The notes under the pieces: model-generated
The model's database searches: none
Told to the model about the DNA's origin: nothing
What the model saw: the letters and a program-made list of their open reading frames with translations, nothing else
Shown here: positions 9,197-18,860 of the stretch, piece after piece
Position numbering within the stretch: the first letter of the stretch is position 1
Layout of the letters: the number at the start of each line of letters is the position of its first letter
Translations under genes and position numbers: made by a program
Assembly: GCF_014641635.1 (NCBI RefSeq)
Contig: NZ_BMIC01000002.1
Coordinates: forward strand, 62,001 to 126,000
Length of the DNA stretch: 64,000 bases
DNA from: Aquaticitalea lipolytica
GTDB taxonomy: Bacteria; Bacteroidota; Bacteroidia; Flavobacteriales; Flavobacteriaceae
Direction of reading: 5' to 3'

Positions 9197-11260
9197 ATGA
9201 CAAAAACAGTGGTTTTGCCTCCAAAAGCAAAAAAAATACCTAAAGAACTTATAGCACATAACGATGTTAGAGTTGATGATTACTTTTGGTTGAACGATAG
9301 AAAAAACAAAGAGGTTATTAAATACTTGAATGACGAAAACGAGTATTATGATGCAATGACTTCTAAATACAGAGATTTTGAGAGTTCTCTTTTTGAAGAA
9401 ATGAAGGCTCGCATAAAGGAAGATGATGAGTCTGTACCATATAAATATAATGGCTATTGGTATATTGTTAAGTACGAAACAGGTAAAGATTACCCAATAT
9501 ATATACGAAAAAAAGATACTTTAAAAAATCCTGATGAGTTGTTATTTGACTGTAATGAAATGGCTATAGGTCATGATTACTTTAAGTTAGTAGGATTGAG
9601 TGTTAGTCCAGATAACTCTATGATTTCGTTTGCAATTGATTTAACAGGACGACGAAACTATACATTACAAGTTAAGAATTTGGTTACTGGTGATATTATG
9701 CTTGATGCTATTAAGAATACAACAGGTTCTTCAACTTGGGCTAACGACAACAAAACCCTATTTTATACTAAAAAGGACTTAAAGACCTTACGTTCAGATA
9801 AAATTTACAAACATAAGCTAGGCACAACTTCAAGAAAAGATACTGTTGTTTTTCATGAAGAAGATGACACGTTCGGAGTGGCAGTTTATAAATCGAAATC
9901 AAGAAAATATTTAGTTATTGCTTGCTATAGCACTCTTACAAACGAATATCATGTTTTAAATGCAGATACTCCAGATGAGCCATTTAAAGTATTTCAAGAG
10001 CGTGTTAGAGGTTTAGAGTATAGTATATCACACTATGACAATCATTTTTATATAGTTACAAACCTGAATAACGCAACTAACTTTAAATTAATGAAAACTC
10101 CAGAAACAGCAACCCAACTTGCTAATTGGACAGATGTTATTCCTCATAGAGACAATGTATTGTTAGAAGATATTGACATATTTAAAGACTTCCTTGTTAT
10201 TAGTGAAAGAACTAATGGATTGAATCTTATAAGAATTAAAAGTTGGGATAATTCTGAAGATTACTATTTGCCATTCGATAACGAAACGTATTCGGCTTAT
10301 ACATCTACAAATGTAGATTTCGATACAGTTATTTTACGTTATGGTTATAATTCCATGACAACACCTTCATCAACTATCGATTTTAATATGGTTACCAAAG
10401 AAAAAACTGTATTAAAAGAACAAGAAGTACTAGGAGGTAAGTTTGATAAAAACAATTATGAATCTGAGCGTGTTTGGGCAACTGCTGATGATGGTACAAA
10501 AATTCCAATATCAATGGTTTATAAAAAAGGAATGCAGCACGATAGTAACAATCCTACATTGCTTTATGCTTATGGTTCATATGGTCATACAGTCGATCCT
10601 TATTTTTCTAGTATAAGATTAAGTTTGTTAGATAGAGGCTTTATTTATGCCATTGCACATGTTAGAGGAGGAGAATACCTTGGTAGAAATTGGTATGAAG
10701 ATGGGAAATTACTTAAAAAGAAAAACACATTTTCAGATTTTATAGCTTGTTCAAAGTTTTTAATCAATGAAAAATATACTTCATCAAAGCATTTGTATGC
10801 ATTAGGAGGTAGTGCTGGAGGTTTACTTATTGGAGCAGTCATAAACCAAGCACCAGAATTATACAATGGAGTTATTGCTGCTGTTCCCTTTGTTGATGTG
10901 GTAACAACAATGTTAGATGACAGCATTCCGCTTACTACAGGAGAATATGACGAATGGGGAAATCCTAACGACAAAACATATTATGAGTATATGAAATCAT
11001 ATTCGCCGTATGACAATGTAAAGCGTCAAAATTATCCACATATATTAGTAACTACAGGATTGCACGATTCGCAAGTACAGTATTGGGAACCAGCAAAATG
11101 GGTTGCTAAACTTCGTGACTATAAAACAGATAGTAATAAATTGCTTTTAAAAACCAATATGAAAGCAGGACATGGTGGTGCTTCAGGGCGATTTGAAGCT
11201 TTAAAAGAAGATGCAGAAGAGTATGCTTTTTTACTAGACTTGGAGAATGTTAATACTTAA
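9197..11260 (+). CDS. ptrB: S9 family peptidase, oligopeptidase B
   Basis: A 687-residue serine peptidase. An N-terminal beta-propeller (about 70-410) gates a C-terminal alpha/beta hydrolase domain. The triad is Ser539 in GGSAGG, Asp624 in LHDSQVQ and His659 in KAGHGGASGR. The N-terminus (ELIAHNDVRVDDYFWLNDR) is the usual PtrB opening and there is no signal peptide, so the enzyme is probably cytoplasmic. The family cuts oligopeptides after basic residues. The gene is monocistronic with its own -7 box. Prolyl oligopeptidase is the alternative within S9, but the DDYFWL start and overall length favour oligopeptidase B. Confidence 0.9.
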   Translation: MTKTVVLPPKAKKIPKELIAHNDVRVDDYFWLNDRKNKEVIKYLNDENEYYDAMTSKYRDFESSLFEEMKARIKEDDESVPYKYNGYWYIVKYETGKDYPIYIRKKDTLKNPDELLFDCNEMAIGHDYFKLVGLSVSPDNSMISFAIDLTGRRNYTLQVKNLVTGDIMLDAIKNTTGSSTWANDNKTLFYTKKDLKTLRSDKIYKHKLGTTSRKDTVVFHEEDDTFGVAVYKSKSRKYLVIACYSTLTNEYHVLNADTPDEPFKVFQERVRGLEYSISHYDNHFYIVTNLNNATNFKLMKTPETATQLANWTDVIPHRDNVLLEDIDIFKDFLVISERTNGLNLIRIKSWDNSEDYYLPFDNETYSAYTSTNVDFDTVILRYGYNSMTTPSSTIDFNMVTKEKTVLKEQEVLGGKFDKNNYESERVWATADDGTKIPISMVYKKGMQHDSNNPTLLYAYGSYGHTVDPYFSSIRLSLLDRGFIYAIAHVRGGEYLGRNWYEDGKLLKKKNTFSDFIACSKFLINEKYTSSKHLYALGGSAGGLLIGAVINQAPELYNGVIAAVPFVDVVTTMLDDSIPLTTGEYDEWGNPNDKTYYEYMKSYSPYDNVKRQNYPHILVTTGLHDSQVQYWEPAKWVAKLRDYKTDSNKLLLKTNMKAGHGGASGRFEALKEDAEEYAFLLDLENVNT

Positions 11261-11275
11261 TTAAAAAAAATCTTG

Positions 11276-11283
11276 TATTTTTG
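11276..11283 (+). promoter_or_regulatory. -7 box (TATTTTTG) for the cystathionine-synthase-like gene
   Basis: TATTTTTG lies 49 bases upstream of the ATG at 11333 and just downstream of the oligopeptidase stop. No confident -33 element. Confidence 0.4.
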
Positions 11284-11332
11284 CGAGGTTTTAGGTTACA
11301 TTTTTATAAATTGGAACTGGTAAATAGCATTT

Positions 11333-12373
11333 ATGAAAGAAAATATTCAGGTATTTGATAACGTTTTACAGTTAATAGGTAAAACTCCACTTATCAAATT
11401 AAATAGTATGACTTCTGGGTTTAATGGTGAGTTTTACGCAAAAGTAGAAGGATTTAATCCAGGTCATTCATCAAAAGATAGAATAGCATTACACATTATT
11501 GAAGAAGCTGAACGTCAAGGTATTTTAAAACCAGGCGACACTATTATTGAAACTACTTCAGGTAATACTGGTTTTAGTATAGCTATGGTAAGTATTATCA
11601 AAGGTTATGAATGTATTTTAGCTGTAAGCTCAAAATCGTCAGCAGATAAAATAGATATGTTAAAATCTATGGGAGCAAAAGTTTATGTGTGCCCAGCACA
11701 TGTTAGCGCAGACGACCCAAGGTCTTATTATCAAGTAGCAAAACGATTACACGAAGAACTTAAAGGTTCAATATATATAAATCAATATTTTAATCAATTA
11801 AATATTGATGCACATTATAGCTCTACTGGTCCTGAAATATGGAAACAAACCGAAGGAGAGATTACACATTTAGTAGCTTGTAGTGGAACAGGAGGAACAA
11901 TTTCTGGAACAGCAAAATTCTTAAAAGAGCAAAACCCAAATATTAAAGTAATTGGAGTTGATGCATTTGGTTCTGTATTGAAAAAATATCATGAAACAAG
12001 AGAGTTTGATGAAGCAGAGATTTATCCTTACAGAATAGAAGGTTTAGGTAAAAACTTAATTCCTACTGCAACAGATTTCGATCTTATAGATAAGTTTATT
12101 AAAGTAACAGACGAAGAAAGTGCACATACTGCAAGAGAAATCTCAAAATCTGAAGGTTTATTTGTAGGTTACACAAGTGGAGCAGCAATGCAAGCACTTA
12201 AGCAGCTAAATGAAGAAGGAGAATTTAAAAAAGGAGATAAGATTGTTGTTATTTTTCCAGATCATGGTTCACGTTATATGAGTAAAATATATAGTGATAA
12301 GTGGATGGAAAAGCAAGGCTTTTTTGATAGCGAAAACGAAGCTACAGTAGAAGCAATTCAATATATAAAATAG
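11333..12373 (+). CDS. PLP-dependent cysteine synthase / cystathionine beta-synthase-like enzyme
   Basis: A 346-residue fold-type II PLP enzyme. The Schiff-base lysine is Lys48 in GHSSKDRIA, the asparagine loop is TTSGNTGFS, and the phosphate-binding glycines are in [11 protein letters not shown]. The C-terminal part ([19 protein letters not shown]) resembles the catalytic core of cystathionine beta-synthase more than CysK/CysM, but the regulatory CBS-domain pair is absent. The family joins a sulfur nucleophile to an activated serine. An alpha-oxoamine synthase gene lies 237 bases downstream on the same strand. In some Bacteroidota a related enzyme makes L-cysteate for sulfonolipids, so cysteate synthase is a serious alternative to cysteine or cystathionine synthesis. 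That assignment is inference. Confidence 0.8.
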   Translation: MKENIQVFDNVLQLIGKTPLIKLNSMTSGFNGEFYAKVEGFNPGHSSKDRIALHIIEEAERQGILKPGDTIIETTSGNTGFSIAMVSIIKGYECILAVSSKSSADKIDMLKSMGAKVYVCPAHVSADDPRSYYQVAKRLHEELKGSIYINQYFNQLNIDAHYSSTGPEIWKQTEGEITHLVACSGTGGTISGTAKFLKEQNPNIKVIGVDAFGSVLKKYHETREFDEAEIYPYRIEGLGKNLIPTATDFDLIDKFIKVTDEESAHTAREISKSEGLFVGYTSGAAMQALKQLNEEGEFKKGDKIVVIFPDHGSRYMSKIYSDKWMEKQGFFDSENEATVEAIQYIK

Positions 12374-12393
12374 CAAAATGATAAATAAAAATG

Positions 12394-12428
12394 TCCTATT
12401 GCATTGTATAATGCGGTAGGATTTTTTT
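12394..12428 (+). terminator. Intrinsic terminator
   Basis: Arms TCCTATTGCATT (12394-12405) and AATGCGGTAGGA (12410-12421) form a 12-pair stem with two G-T pairs and a GTAT loop, followed by seven T. It separates the PLP gene from the downstream acyltransferase gene, so the latter needs its own promoter or read-through. Confidence 0.85.
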
Positions 12429-12610
12429 GTGATGAAAATGTTATAAACTGATGTTTATAATTAAATTATGCTATGAAAAGATATTTATTTAATTTTGTCC
12501 CAACTAACAAAGACTAATTTAAGTTAAATGGAAACCCTAATGATTGAATATGTTCCAATTTGTTCAATACTTATAGTTACATCTGACCGCTAAAAACAAT
12601 TGATTGATTT

Positions 12611-13870
12611 ATGAAAGATTTATTTGAGAAAATATACAAGGATAAAGGTCCTCTTGGCAAATGGGCTGCTCAAGCAGAAGGTTATTTTGTCTTTCCAAAA
12701 TTGGAAGGTCAAATTTCTAACAGAATGCAATTTCAAGGCAAAGATGTTATTACTTGGAGTATTAATGATTATTTAGGTTTGGCAAACCATCCAGAAGTTC
12801 GTAAAACAGATGCTCAGGCAGCAGCAGATTATGGTTCTGCTTATCCTATGGGAGCACGTATGATGTCTGGTCACACAAACCTACACGAAACTTTACAAAA
12901 AGAGTTAGCTGAATTTGTTAATAAAGAAGCGGCTTACTTATTAAATTTTGGTTACCAAGGAATGGTGTCTACTATAGATGCATTGGTAAGCAAAGACGAT
13001 ATTATTGTTTATGACGTAGATGCTCACGCTTGTATTATTGATGGTGTGCGTTTACACATGGGAAAACGCTTTACTTACAAGCATAATGATGTAGAAAGTT
13101 TAGAAAAAAACCTGGAGAGAGCTACCAAAATGGCTGAACAAACTGGAGGAGGAATTTTAGTGATTTCTGAAGGTGTATTTGGAATGCGTGGAGAACAAGG
13201 AAAACTTAAAGAAATTGTAGCGCTTAAGAAAAAATACAATTTCAGATTTTTAGTTGATGATGCTCATGGTTTTGGTACATTAGGTAAAACTGGTGCAGGT
13301 GCAGGAGAAGAACAAGGCGTTCAAGATGATATTGATGTATACTTTGCAACATTTGCTAAATCATTAGCTAGTACTGGTGCTTTTATTGCAGGTGATAAAG
13401 AGATTATGGATTATTTAAAGTATAATTTACGTTCTCAAATGTTTGCAAAATCACTACAAATGCAATTGGTAGTTGGTGCTCGTAAGCGTTTAGAAATGCT
13501 TAAAACAATGCCAGAACTTAAAGATAAGCTTTGGGAAAACGTAAATGCACTTCAATCTGGTCTTAAAAAACGTGGATTTGATATTGGAACTACGCAAAGT
13601 TGTGTAACTCCTGTGTATTTAAAAGGAAGTATTCCAGAAGCCATGGCTTTAGTTAAAGATTTACGTGAAAACTACGGAATATTCTGTTCGATAGTTGTGT
13701 ATCCAGTGATACCAAAAGGATTAATTTTATTACGTTTAATCCCTACTGCTACACATACTATGGAAGATATTAATGAGACACTTAATGCTTTTGATGGAAT
13801 TAGAAGCAGATTAGAAAACGGTACCTATAAACGCCTTTCTGCTGCAGTTGCTGCTGCTATGGGTGAATAG
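12611..13870 (+). CDS. Alpha-oxoamine synthase family acyltransferase (serine palmitoyltransferase / cysteate acyltransferase-like)
   Basis: A 419-residue fold-type I PLP enzyme of the group that includes KBL, BioF and serine palmitoyltransferase. Family features are SINDYLGLANHPEV near the N-terminus, GARMMSGHTNLHETLQ, the PLP-pairing VDDAHGFGTLG and the Schiff-base Lys250 in FATFAKSLASTG. These enzymes condense an amino acid with an acyl thioester and release CO2. In Flavobacteriia close relatives make the long-chain base of sphingolipids (from serine) or sulfonolipids (from cysteate, giving capnine). The neighbouring CBS-like PLP gene and the GNAT-fold gene suggest the latter. KBL is less likely because the threonine dehydrogenase partner is absent. 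The short leader region shows no confident promoter. Confidence 0.82.
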   Translation: MKDLFEKIYKDKGPLGKWAAQAEGYFVFPKLEGQISNRMQFQGKDVITWSINDYLGLANHPEVRKTDAQAAADYGSAYPMGARMMSGHTNLHETLQKELAEFVNKEAAYLLNFGYQGMVSTIDALVSKDDIIVYDVDAHACIIDGVRLHMGKRFTYKHNDVESLEKNLERATKMAEQTGGGILVISEGVFGMRGEQGKLKEIVALKKKYNFRFLVDDAHGFGTLGKTGAGAGEEQGVQDDIDVYFATFAKSLASTGAFIAGDKEIMDYLKYNLRSQMFAKSLQMQLVVGARKRLEMLKTMPELKDKLWENVNALQSGLKKRGFDIGTTQSCVTPVYLKGSIPEAMALVKDLRENYGIFCSIVVYPVIPKGLILLRLIPTATHTMEDINETLNAFDGIRSRLENGTYKRLSAAVAAAMGE

Positions 13871-13894
13871 AGAATACCATTTTATATATAAATA

Positions 13895-13922
13895 AAAATC
13901 CGATGCTAAAACATCGGATTTT
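13895..13922. terminator. Bidirectional intrinsic terminator
   Basis: Perfect 11-pair stem, AAAATCCGATG (13895-13905) and CATCGGATTTT (13912-13922), with T-runs on both strands. It lies between the converging acyltransferase genes. Confidence 0.9.
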
Positions 13923-13923
13923 T

Positions 13924-15045
13924 TTATATAATATCTTTCTTTACAGTTTTTCGTCGCTTAAAAACTTCTGGAGAAAAATGCTTCCATATTTGGTGAATTG
14001 CATAATTATCTTCTAGCTCAGGAGTTCTAATACAATTTTGAATGCCTTTTTTTGTAAATATATTGTAGTATTCATTAAAAATTACTGCATGAACGCCTTT
14101 GTTTTGATATTCTGGATGCACACCTATTAAGTAAAACACTACATCTTTACTGTTCTTTTTTGCACTTATAATATGTCTAAACCCAAACGGAAATAACTTT
14201 CCTTTAGTTTTTTGTAATGCTTTTGAGAAAGAAGGCATAACTATAGCAAATGCCACTAAATTATCTTCTTTGTCAACAACAAACTTGATATACTCAGGAT
14301 TTATAAAACTGATAAACTTCTTTTTAAAATATTCTTTTTGAATATCTGTAATAGCCACAAACGATGATAAAGAGGCATATGAAGCATTAAATAAATCAAA
14401 CATTTTGTCTGCATAAGGCATAACTTCCGAAGTCTTTTTAAAATCTAACGCTCTTAATTCATAGCGTTTTTTAATAAGCTCTTGTGCTTTTAAGAAAAAT
14501 TCTGGTTTTACATTTTTAAAAGGGAATCTGCTTTCAGAGTATAGTTTTTCATCTTTAAAACCTAGCTCTGCAAAATGGTCAACATAATATGGATAATTAT
14601 ACCAAGTAATCATATTACCTAGATGCTCATATCCTTCGGTCATTAAACCAACTTTATCTAAATTTGAAAATCCAACAGGACCTTCTACATACTCAAGATT
14701 ATTGGCTTTACCTATTTCAAAAACTTTATCTAAAAGCGCTTTAGTAACCTCTACATTATCAATAACATCAAACCATCCAAAACGCATTTTTTTCTGACTC
14801 TGATTTTTTACCTCCAACCAGTTAATTATAGCAGCAACACGACCAACAACTTCATTGTTCTTGTAAGCTAAAAAGAAACGAGCCTCTGCATCATTAAAAA
14901 TTGGATTTTTCTTCTTGTCAAAAGTGTCTAACTCTTGCGATATAATGGGAGGAACCCAATATTTAGAATCTTTATATAAGTTAAAAGGAAACTTAACGAA
15001 CGTAAGCATATCCTTTTTGGTTACTGCTTCTTTAATTTCAATCAT
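13924..15045 (-). CDS. GNAT-fold acyltransferase-like protein
   Basis: A 373-residue protein of a conserved two-lobed GNAT-like family. The N-terminus carries the family pattern FPFNLYKDSKYWVPP, then KKNPIFNDAEARFFLAY and VVGRVAAIIN. A second acetyl-CoA-type fold includes the VVFYLIGVHPEYQNKGV motif (about 310-330), where the QNKG loop would bind CoA. There is no membrane segment. To my knowledge, the bacterial ceramide synthase described in Caulobacter belongs to a similar annotated N-acyltransferase family, so an N-acylation step on capnine or a sphingoid base is plausible. Gene order is convergent with the alpha-oxoamine synthase. It overlaps the upstream outer-membrane gene in an ATGA, so those two are translationally coupled. 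Confidence 0.7.
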   Translation of the reverse strand: MIEIKEAVTKKDMLTFVKFPFNLYKDSKYWVPPIISQELDTFDKKKNPIFNDAEARFFLAYKNNEVVGRVAAIINWLEVKNQSQKKMRFGWFDVIDNVEVTKALLDKVFEIGKANNLEYVEGPVGFSNLDKVGLMTEGYEHLGNMITWYNYPYYVDHFAELGFKDEKLYSESRFPFKNVKPEFFLKAQELIKKRYELRALDFKKTSEVMPYADKMFDLFNASYASLSSFVAITDIQKEYFKKKFISFINPEYIKFVVDKEDNLVAFAIVMPSFSKALQKTKGKLFPFGFRHIISAKKNSKDVVFYLIGVHPEYQNKGVHAVIFNEYYNIFTKKGIQNCIRTPELEDNYAIHQIWKHFSPEVFKRRKTVKKDII

Positions 15046-16016
15046 AAAGTGCCATCATCTTTAAAATCAACATCTTTTTTATTCTTTTTATTTCTAGATT
15101 GACGTTTTCCTTCTTCTTTAGCTGAATTACCATTATCAACTTCCTTATCTCTATGAAAATCCAGTCTATAAGAAGCACCAAAATTAACACTAAATACAGA
15201 AGGAGTATCTTTTGTATTAAATGTTAAAGCAGTATCTAATTGAAAATCTTTACTCCATAAATAAGCGCCTCCAAAACGGAATAAATTATCGGCATAAAAA
15301 TCACTTTTAATTCCTTGTGCTTCTCCAAAAATCACCCATTTAGGATTAAATGAATGTGTAAGTGTTAATATATATTGAAAATCTGAATAATCAGAACCAA
15401 TTCTGTCTTTAACTAAATTCATAACAAAAACCCATCCACCATTAAAATTATTTTGTGTAATAATAGCAACTTTAGGGCTAAAGCCTTCTACATCTGGAGC
15501 CACATAAGGATTGTTTTTAGTATCATAATTTGCACCAGCATAAACCGCTACAGCAGGAATTAAACTTTTCCATTTAAACTTTTGATTTGCTTTCCAGCTG
15601 TATATATTTGGTTTTTCCTCGCCAGCTTTTCTATAAGGATCGTAGACCATGTATTTTGCTCCAAGTGTAAAGTTTTTAAAATTAGAGCGTTTATCTTCAA
15701 ATGGAATAGACGAACTATTATAAGTTTTAGTATCATTCTGGTAAGTCCCTTGAAGATTTATTTCTAATTCTTCTAATAAAAGACCATATCGCGCTGCAAA
15801 ATCAATTCCAAAACCAGACACGTCATACCTTAATGGTGTATGCTCTTCCTTTAGTATGTATGGTCCTGCTTCAAATTGAATTACTCCTGGTCCAACAGCA
15901 AATGCACTTTGCGAGACACCTGGTCTGTTAGAATTAATAACCTCTGTATACTGGCTATAAGCAGAGTAGGTTGCTACTAAAAAAAGTAAAGTCAAATAGG
16001 GTTTAATTGAATTCAT
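15042..16016 (-). CDS. Predicted outer-membrane beta-barrel protein (phenol MetA-like transporter family)
   Basis: A 324-residue protein with a signal peptide (about 1-21, ending SAYSQ). It is rich in alternating strands typical of a barrel, with the opening SNRPGVSQSAFAVGPGVIQFEAG of the MetA-pathway/transporter family (PF13557-like). The C-terminus past about residue 285 is a charged, disordered tail rich in Lys and Asn (KEEGKRQSRNKKNKKD), which is unusual for a barrel end. It is first in a two-gene unit with the GNAT-fold gene (ATGA overlap). Its cargo is unknown. Coupling to a possible lipid N-acyltransferase could hint at a lipid-related role, but that is a guess. Confidence 0.7.
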   Translation of the reverse strand: MNSIKPYLTLLFLVATYSAYSQYTEVINSNRPGVSQSAFAVGPGVIQFEAGPYILKEEHTPLRYDVSGFGIDFAARYGLLLEELEINLQGTYQNDTKTYNSSSIPFEDKRSNFKNFTLGAKYMVYDPYRKAGEEKPNIYSWKANQKFKWKSLIPAVAVYAGANYDTKNNPYVAPDVEGFSPKVAIITQNNFNGGWVFVMNLVKDRIGSDYSDFQYILTLTHSFNPKWVIFGEAQGIKSDFYADNLFRFGGAYLWSKDFQLDTALTFNTKDTPSVFSVNFGASYRLDFHRDKEVDNGNSAKEEGKRQSRNKKNKKDVDFKDDGTL

Positions 16017-16096
16017 AGTGCTTCAGATTAAGTTCAAATATAGAGATTTTATATTTTTTTTAAGAATATATAACTGTTTTTAAATAGCGATAATTG

Positions 16097-16104
16097 TATT
16101 TTTG
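16097..16104 (+). promoter_or_regulatory. -7 box (TATTTTTG) for the DUF4834-YfhO unit
   Basis: TATTTTTG sits 16 bases upstream of the ATG at 16121. A T-rich stretch lies at the -33 distance. Confidence 0.45.
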
Positions 16105-16120
16105 AAAAAATATTTTTTTC

Positions 16121-16405
16121 ATGTTACAAATGGCATCCTTTACAGGTTTTTTAAGAACCATTTTAATTATTTTATTAATCTATTACGGATTAAAAATATT
16201 AATGCGAATTTTTGCTCCTTTTTTAGTTCGTTATATGTCTAAAAAAATGCAGGAACGCTTTGGAGATCAGTTTCAACAGCAGCAACATGCTAATGACAGA
16301 AACCGTCCAAAAGAAGGTGAAACAGTAATTGATAAAATGCCTAACAAAGCCAAAACTTCAGATAAAAAAGTTGGTGAGTACATAGATTACGAAGAAATTG
16401 ATTAA
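16121..16405 (+). CDS. DUF4834 family small membrane protein
   Basis: A 94-residue protein with one membrane span (about 8-30, FLRTILIILLIYYGLKILMR), a short amphipathic stretch (FLVRYMSKKMQERFG) and a disordered charged tail ending GEYIDYEEID. This is the DUF4834 layout, often found directly before yfhO in Flavobacteriia. Starts at Met1 (16121) and Met4 (16130) both fit; Met1 is given. It is the first gene of a four-gene unit with YfhO, a glycosyltransferase and a flippase. Function unknown. Confidence 0.8.
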   Translation: MLQMASFTGFLRTILIILLIYYGLKILMRIFAPFLVRYMSKKMQERFGDQFQQQQHANDRNRPKEGETVIDKMPNKAKTSDKKVGEYIDYEEID

Positions 16406-16436
16406 TTTTCACATCAATTTTACATCATAAACATTC

Positions 16437-18860
16437 ATGCAAGCATCCTTAAAAAAGCTATTACCTCATATTTTAGTAAGTATTGGGTTTATCGTTATTT
16501 CTTTATTATACTTTAATCCTGTTTTGAGTGGAAAGCAGATATTTCAGAGTGATATAATGCACTATATTGGGATGTCTAAACAACAAAACGATTTTAGAGC
16601 CAATAATCAGGAAGAAACTTATTGGACCAATAGTGCTTTTGGTGGTATGCCAACGTATCAATTAGGTGCAAAATATCCTCATAATTATATAAAAAGTTTA
16701 GATTCTGCGTTACGCTTTTTACCAAGACCTGCTGATTATCTGTTTCTGTATTTTTTAGGGTTTTATATTCTATTGTTAACGTTAAAAGTAGATTTTAAAC
16801 TCGCAGCACTTGGTGCATTAGCCTTTGGCTTTTCTACATATCTTATTATAATTCTTGGTGTAGGTCATAACAGTAAAGCACACGCTATTGCATATATGCC
16901 TTTAGTGTTAAGCGGAATATTACTCACTTTTCAACAAAAATATGTATTAGGTTTTTTACTCACAACTGTAGCTATGGCTTTAGAAATTGGTGCAAATCAT
17001 TTTCAGATGACCTATTATTTAATGCTATTGGTTATTGTATTAGGAATTGTATACTTAATTGATGCTTACAAAAAGAAAATATTACCTCATTTTTTTAAGG
17101 CTGTAGGCTTATTGGTTGTTGCTGTAATTATTTCGGTAGGACTGAATGCTACAAATATTATGGCTACACAAGAGTATGTTAAAGAAAGTACTCGTGGCAA
17201 AAGTGAAATTACAATTAATCCTGACGGAACAGCAAAAGAAGTTACAACAGGATTAGATAAAGACTATATTACAGAATACAGTTACGGAATATTAGAGACT
17301 TTTAACTTGTACATTCCTAGATTTATGGGTGGAGGTAATGGTGAAGATGTTGGTAAAGATTCTGAGATTTATAAATTTTATACAAATATTGGAGCCAGTC
17401 CAGTTGAAGCGCTTAACGAATCGAAAAGCACACCTACATATTGGGGAAAACAGCCTATAGTTGAAGCTCCTGCGTATATTGGAGCAGTTGTTTTATTCTT
17501 GTTTGTGTTTGCTTTGTTCTTAGTAAAAGGTCGTTTAAAATGGTGGCTTGTAGGTGGAACAATTTTATCACTTCTTTTGTCTTACGGAAAGAATTTAGAT
17601 TTCTTAACCAATTTCTTTATCGATTATGTGCCTTTATATAACAAGTTTAGAGCTGTAAGTTCTATTCAAGTTATTTTGGAATTATGTATTCCAATACTAG
17701 CAATCTTTGGGCTAGTGAGGTTATTTAATGATTTTGAAGGTGATGACAAAAAACTAAAAGCACTAAAATATACAGCAATAATTACAGGTGGATTAGCTGT
17801 TCTTTTCTTGTTGTTTAAATCGTCATTTAGCTTTGTTGGAGCAAATGATGGCTATTACAGACAAGTTTATGGTGAATATGGTGAAAGTTTTGTTAGAGCA
17901 TTAAAAGACGATAGAAAAGCAATGTTTACTACAGATACGCTTCGAACTTTAGTGCTGGTATTACTTTCGGCAGGAACAATTTTTATGTTTTTGAAGAAAA
18001 AACTATCTGAAAAATTAGTAGTCGTAGTTTTTGCAGTATTGATAGTATTCGATTTAGTTAGTGTAGACAGACGATATGTAAATGAAGACAACTTTGTGTC
18101 GTCTATTCAAGTTAATAAACCATATTCAGCTAATGAAGCCGATTTAGAGATTATGAAAGACACAACACACTTTAGAGTGTTTGATGTTACTTCTGGAGCA
18201 GCAAGAGCATCTTATTTTCATAACTCATTAACAGGATATCACGCAGCCAAATTAGGTCGTTATAATGAATTATTCGATTTTCATATTGCCAGAAACAATA
18301 TAAATGTACTGAATATGCTAAATACAAAGTACATTATTGCTGATGATGATAAAGGCAATATATTTCCTTATGAAAATGAAGATACTAATGGTAATGCTTG
18401 GTTTGTAAGTGAAGTAAAACAAGTAGGTTCTGCCAATGAAGAGTTAACAGGTTTAGAGAGTTTAGATAATAAAAATATTGCTATTACTACACAATCAATA
18501 CCTAAACGTAATTTTACAGTAGATTCAACTGCAAGTATCAGTATTACAGAATATAAACCTAATTACTTAAAGTATAAGTCTAATAATATTAACGATGGAT
18601 TTGCAGTGTTTTCTGAAATTTATTATGCTGACGGTTGGCAAGCTTTTATTGATGGAAAAGCAGTTCCTCATTACAGAGTAAATTATGTTTTAAGAGCTTT
18701 AGAAATACCTAAGGGTAATCATACTATAGAATTTAAATTTGAGCCTAAAGTTATTCAAACAGGAAGCAGCATTGCACTAGCAAGTTCTATTTTACTAGGC
18801 TTATTAATTTTAGGCGGATTGTTTTACGAGTTTAAGTATAAAGCCAAAGAAAGTGCATAA
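16437..18860 (+). CDS. YfhO family multi-pass membrane protein
   Basis: An 807-residue integral membrane protein with about 12-13 predicted spans, the last near the C-terminus (SIALASSILLGLLILGGLF). The large loop after the first span (about 30-90) carries the acidic and aromatic residues typical of GT-C folds (FQSDIMHYIGMSKQQNDF). A soluble region of about 200 residues (about 560-770) ends in the YADGWQAFIDG segment characteristic of YfhO. In Gram-positive relatives YfhO glycosylates lipoteichoic acid, and here it may transfer a sugar from a lipid carrier to an envelope glycan. Neighbours (GT4 glycosyltransferase and flippase) support a surface glycan role. Confidence 0.88.
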   Translation: MQASLKKLLPHILVSIGFIVISLLYFNPVLSGKQIFQSDIMHYIGMSKQQNDFRANNQEETYWTNSAFGGMPTYQLGAKYPHNYIKSLDSALRFLPRPADYLFLYFLGFYILLLTLKVDFKLAALGALAFGFSTYLIIILGVGHNSKAHAIAYMPLVLSGILLTFQQKYVLGFLLTTVAMALEIGANHFQMTYYLMLLVIVLGIVYLIDAYKKKILPHFFKAVGLLVVAVIISVGLNATNIMATQEYVKESTRGKSEITINPDGTAKEVTTGLDKDYITEYSYGILETFNLYIPRFMGGGNGEDVGKDSEIYKFYTNIGASPVEALNESKSTPTYWGKQPIVEAPAYIGAVVLFLFVFALFLVKGRLKWWLVGGTILSLLLSYGKNLDFLTNFFIDYVPLYNKFRAVSSIQVILELCIPILAIFGLVRLFNDFEGDDKKLKALKYTAIITGGLAVLFLLFKSSFSFVGANDGYYRQVYGEYGESFVRALKDDRKAMFTTDTLRTLVLVLLSAGTIFMFLKKKLSEKLVVVVFAVLIVFDLVSVDRRYVNEDNFVSSIQVNKPYSANEADLEIMKDTTHFRVFDVTSGAARASYFHNSLTGYHAAKLGRYNELFDFHIARNNINVLNMLNTKYIIADDDKGNIFPYENEDTNGNAWFVSEVKQVGSANEELTGLESLDNKNIAITTQSIPKRNFTVDSTASISITEYKPNYLKYKSNNINDGFAVFSEIYYADGWQAFIDGKAVPHYRVNYVLRALEIPKGNHTIEFKFEPKVIQTGSSIALASSILLGLLILGGLFYEFKYKAKESA

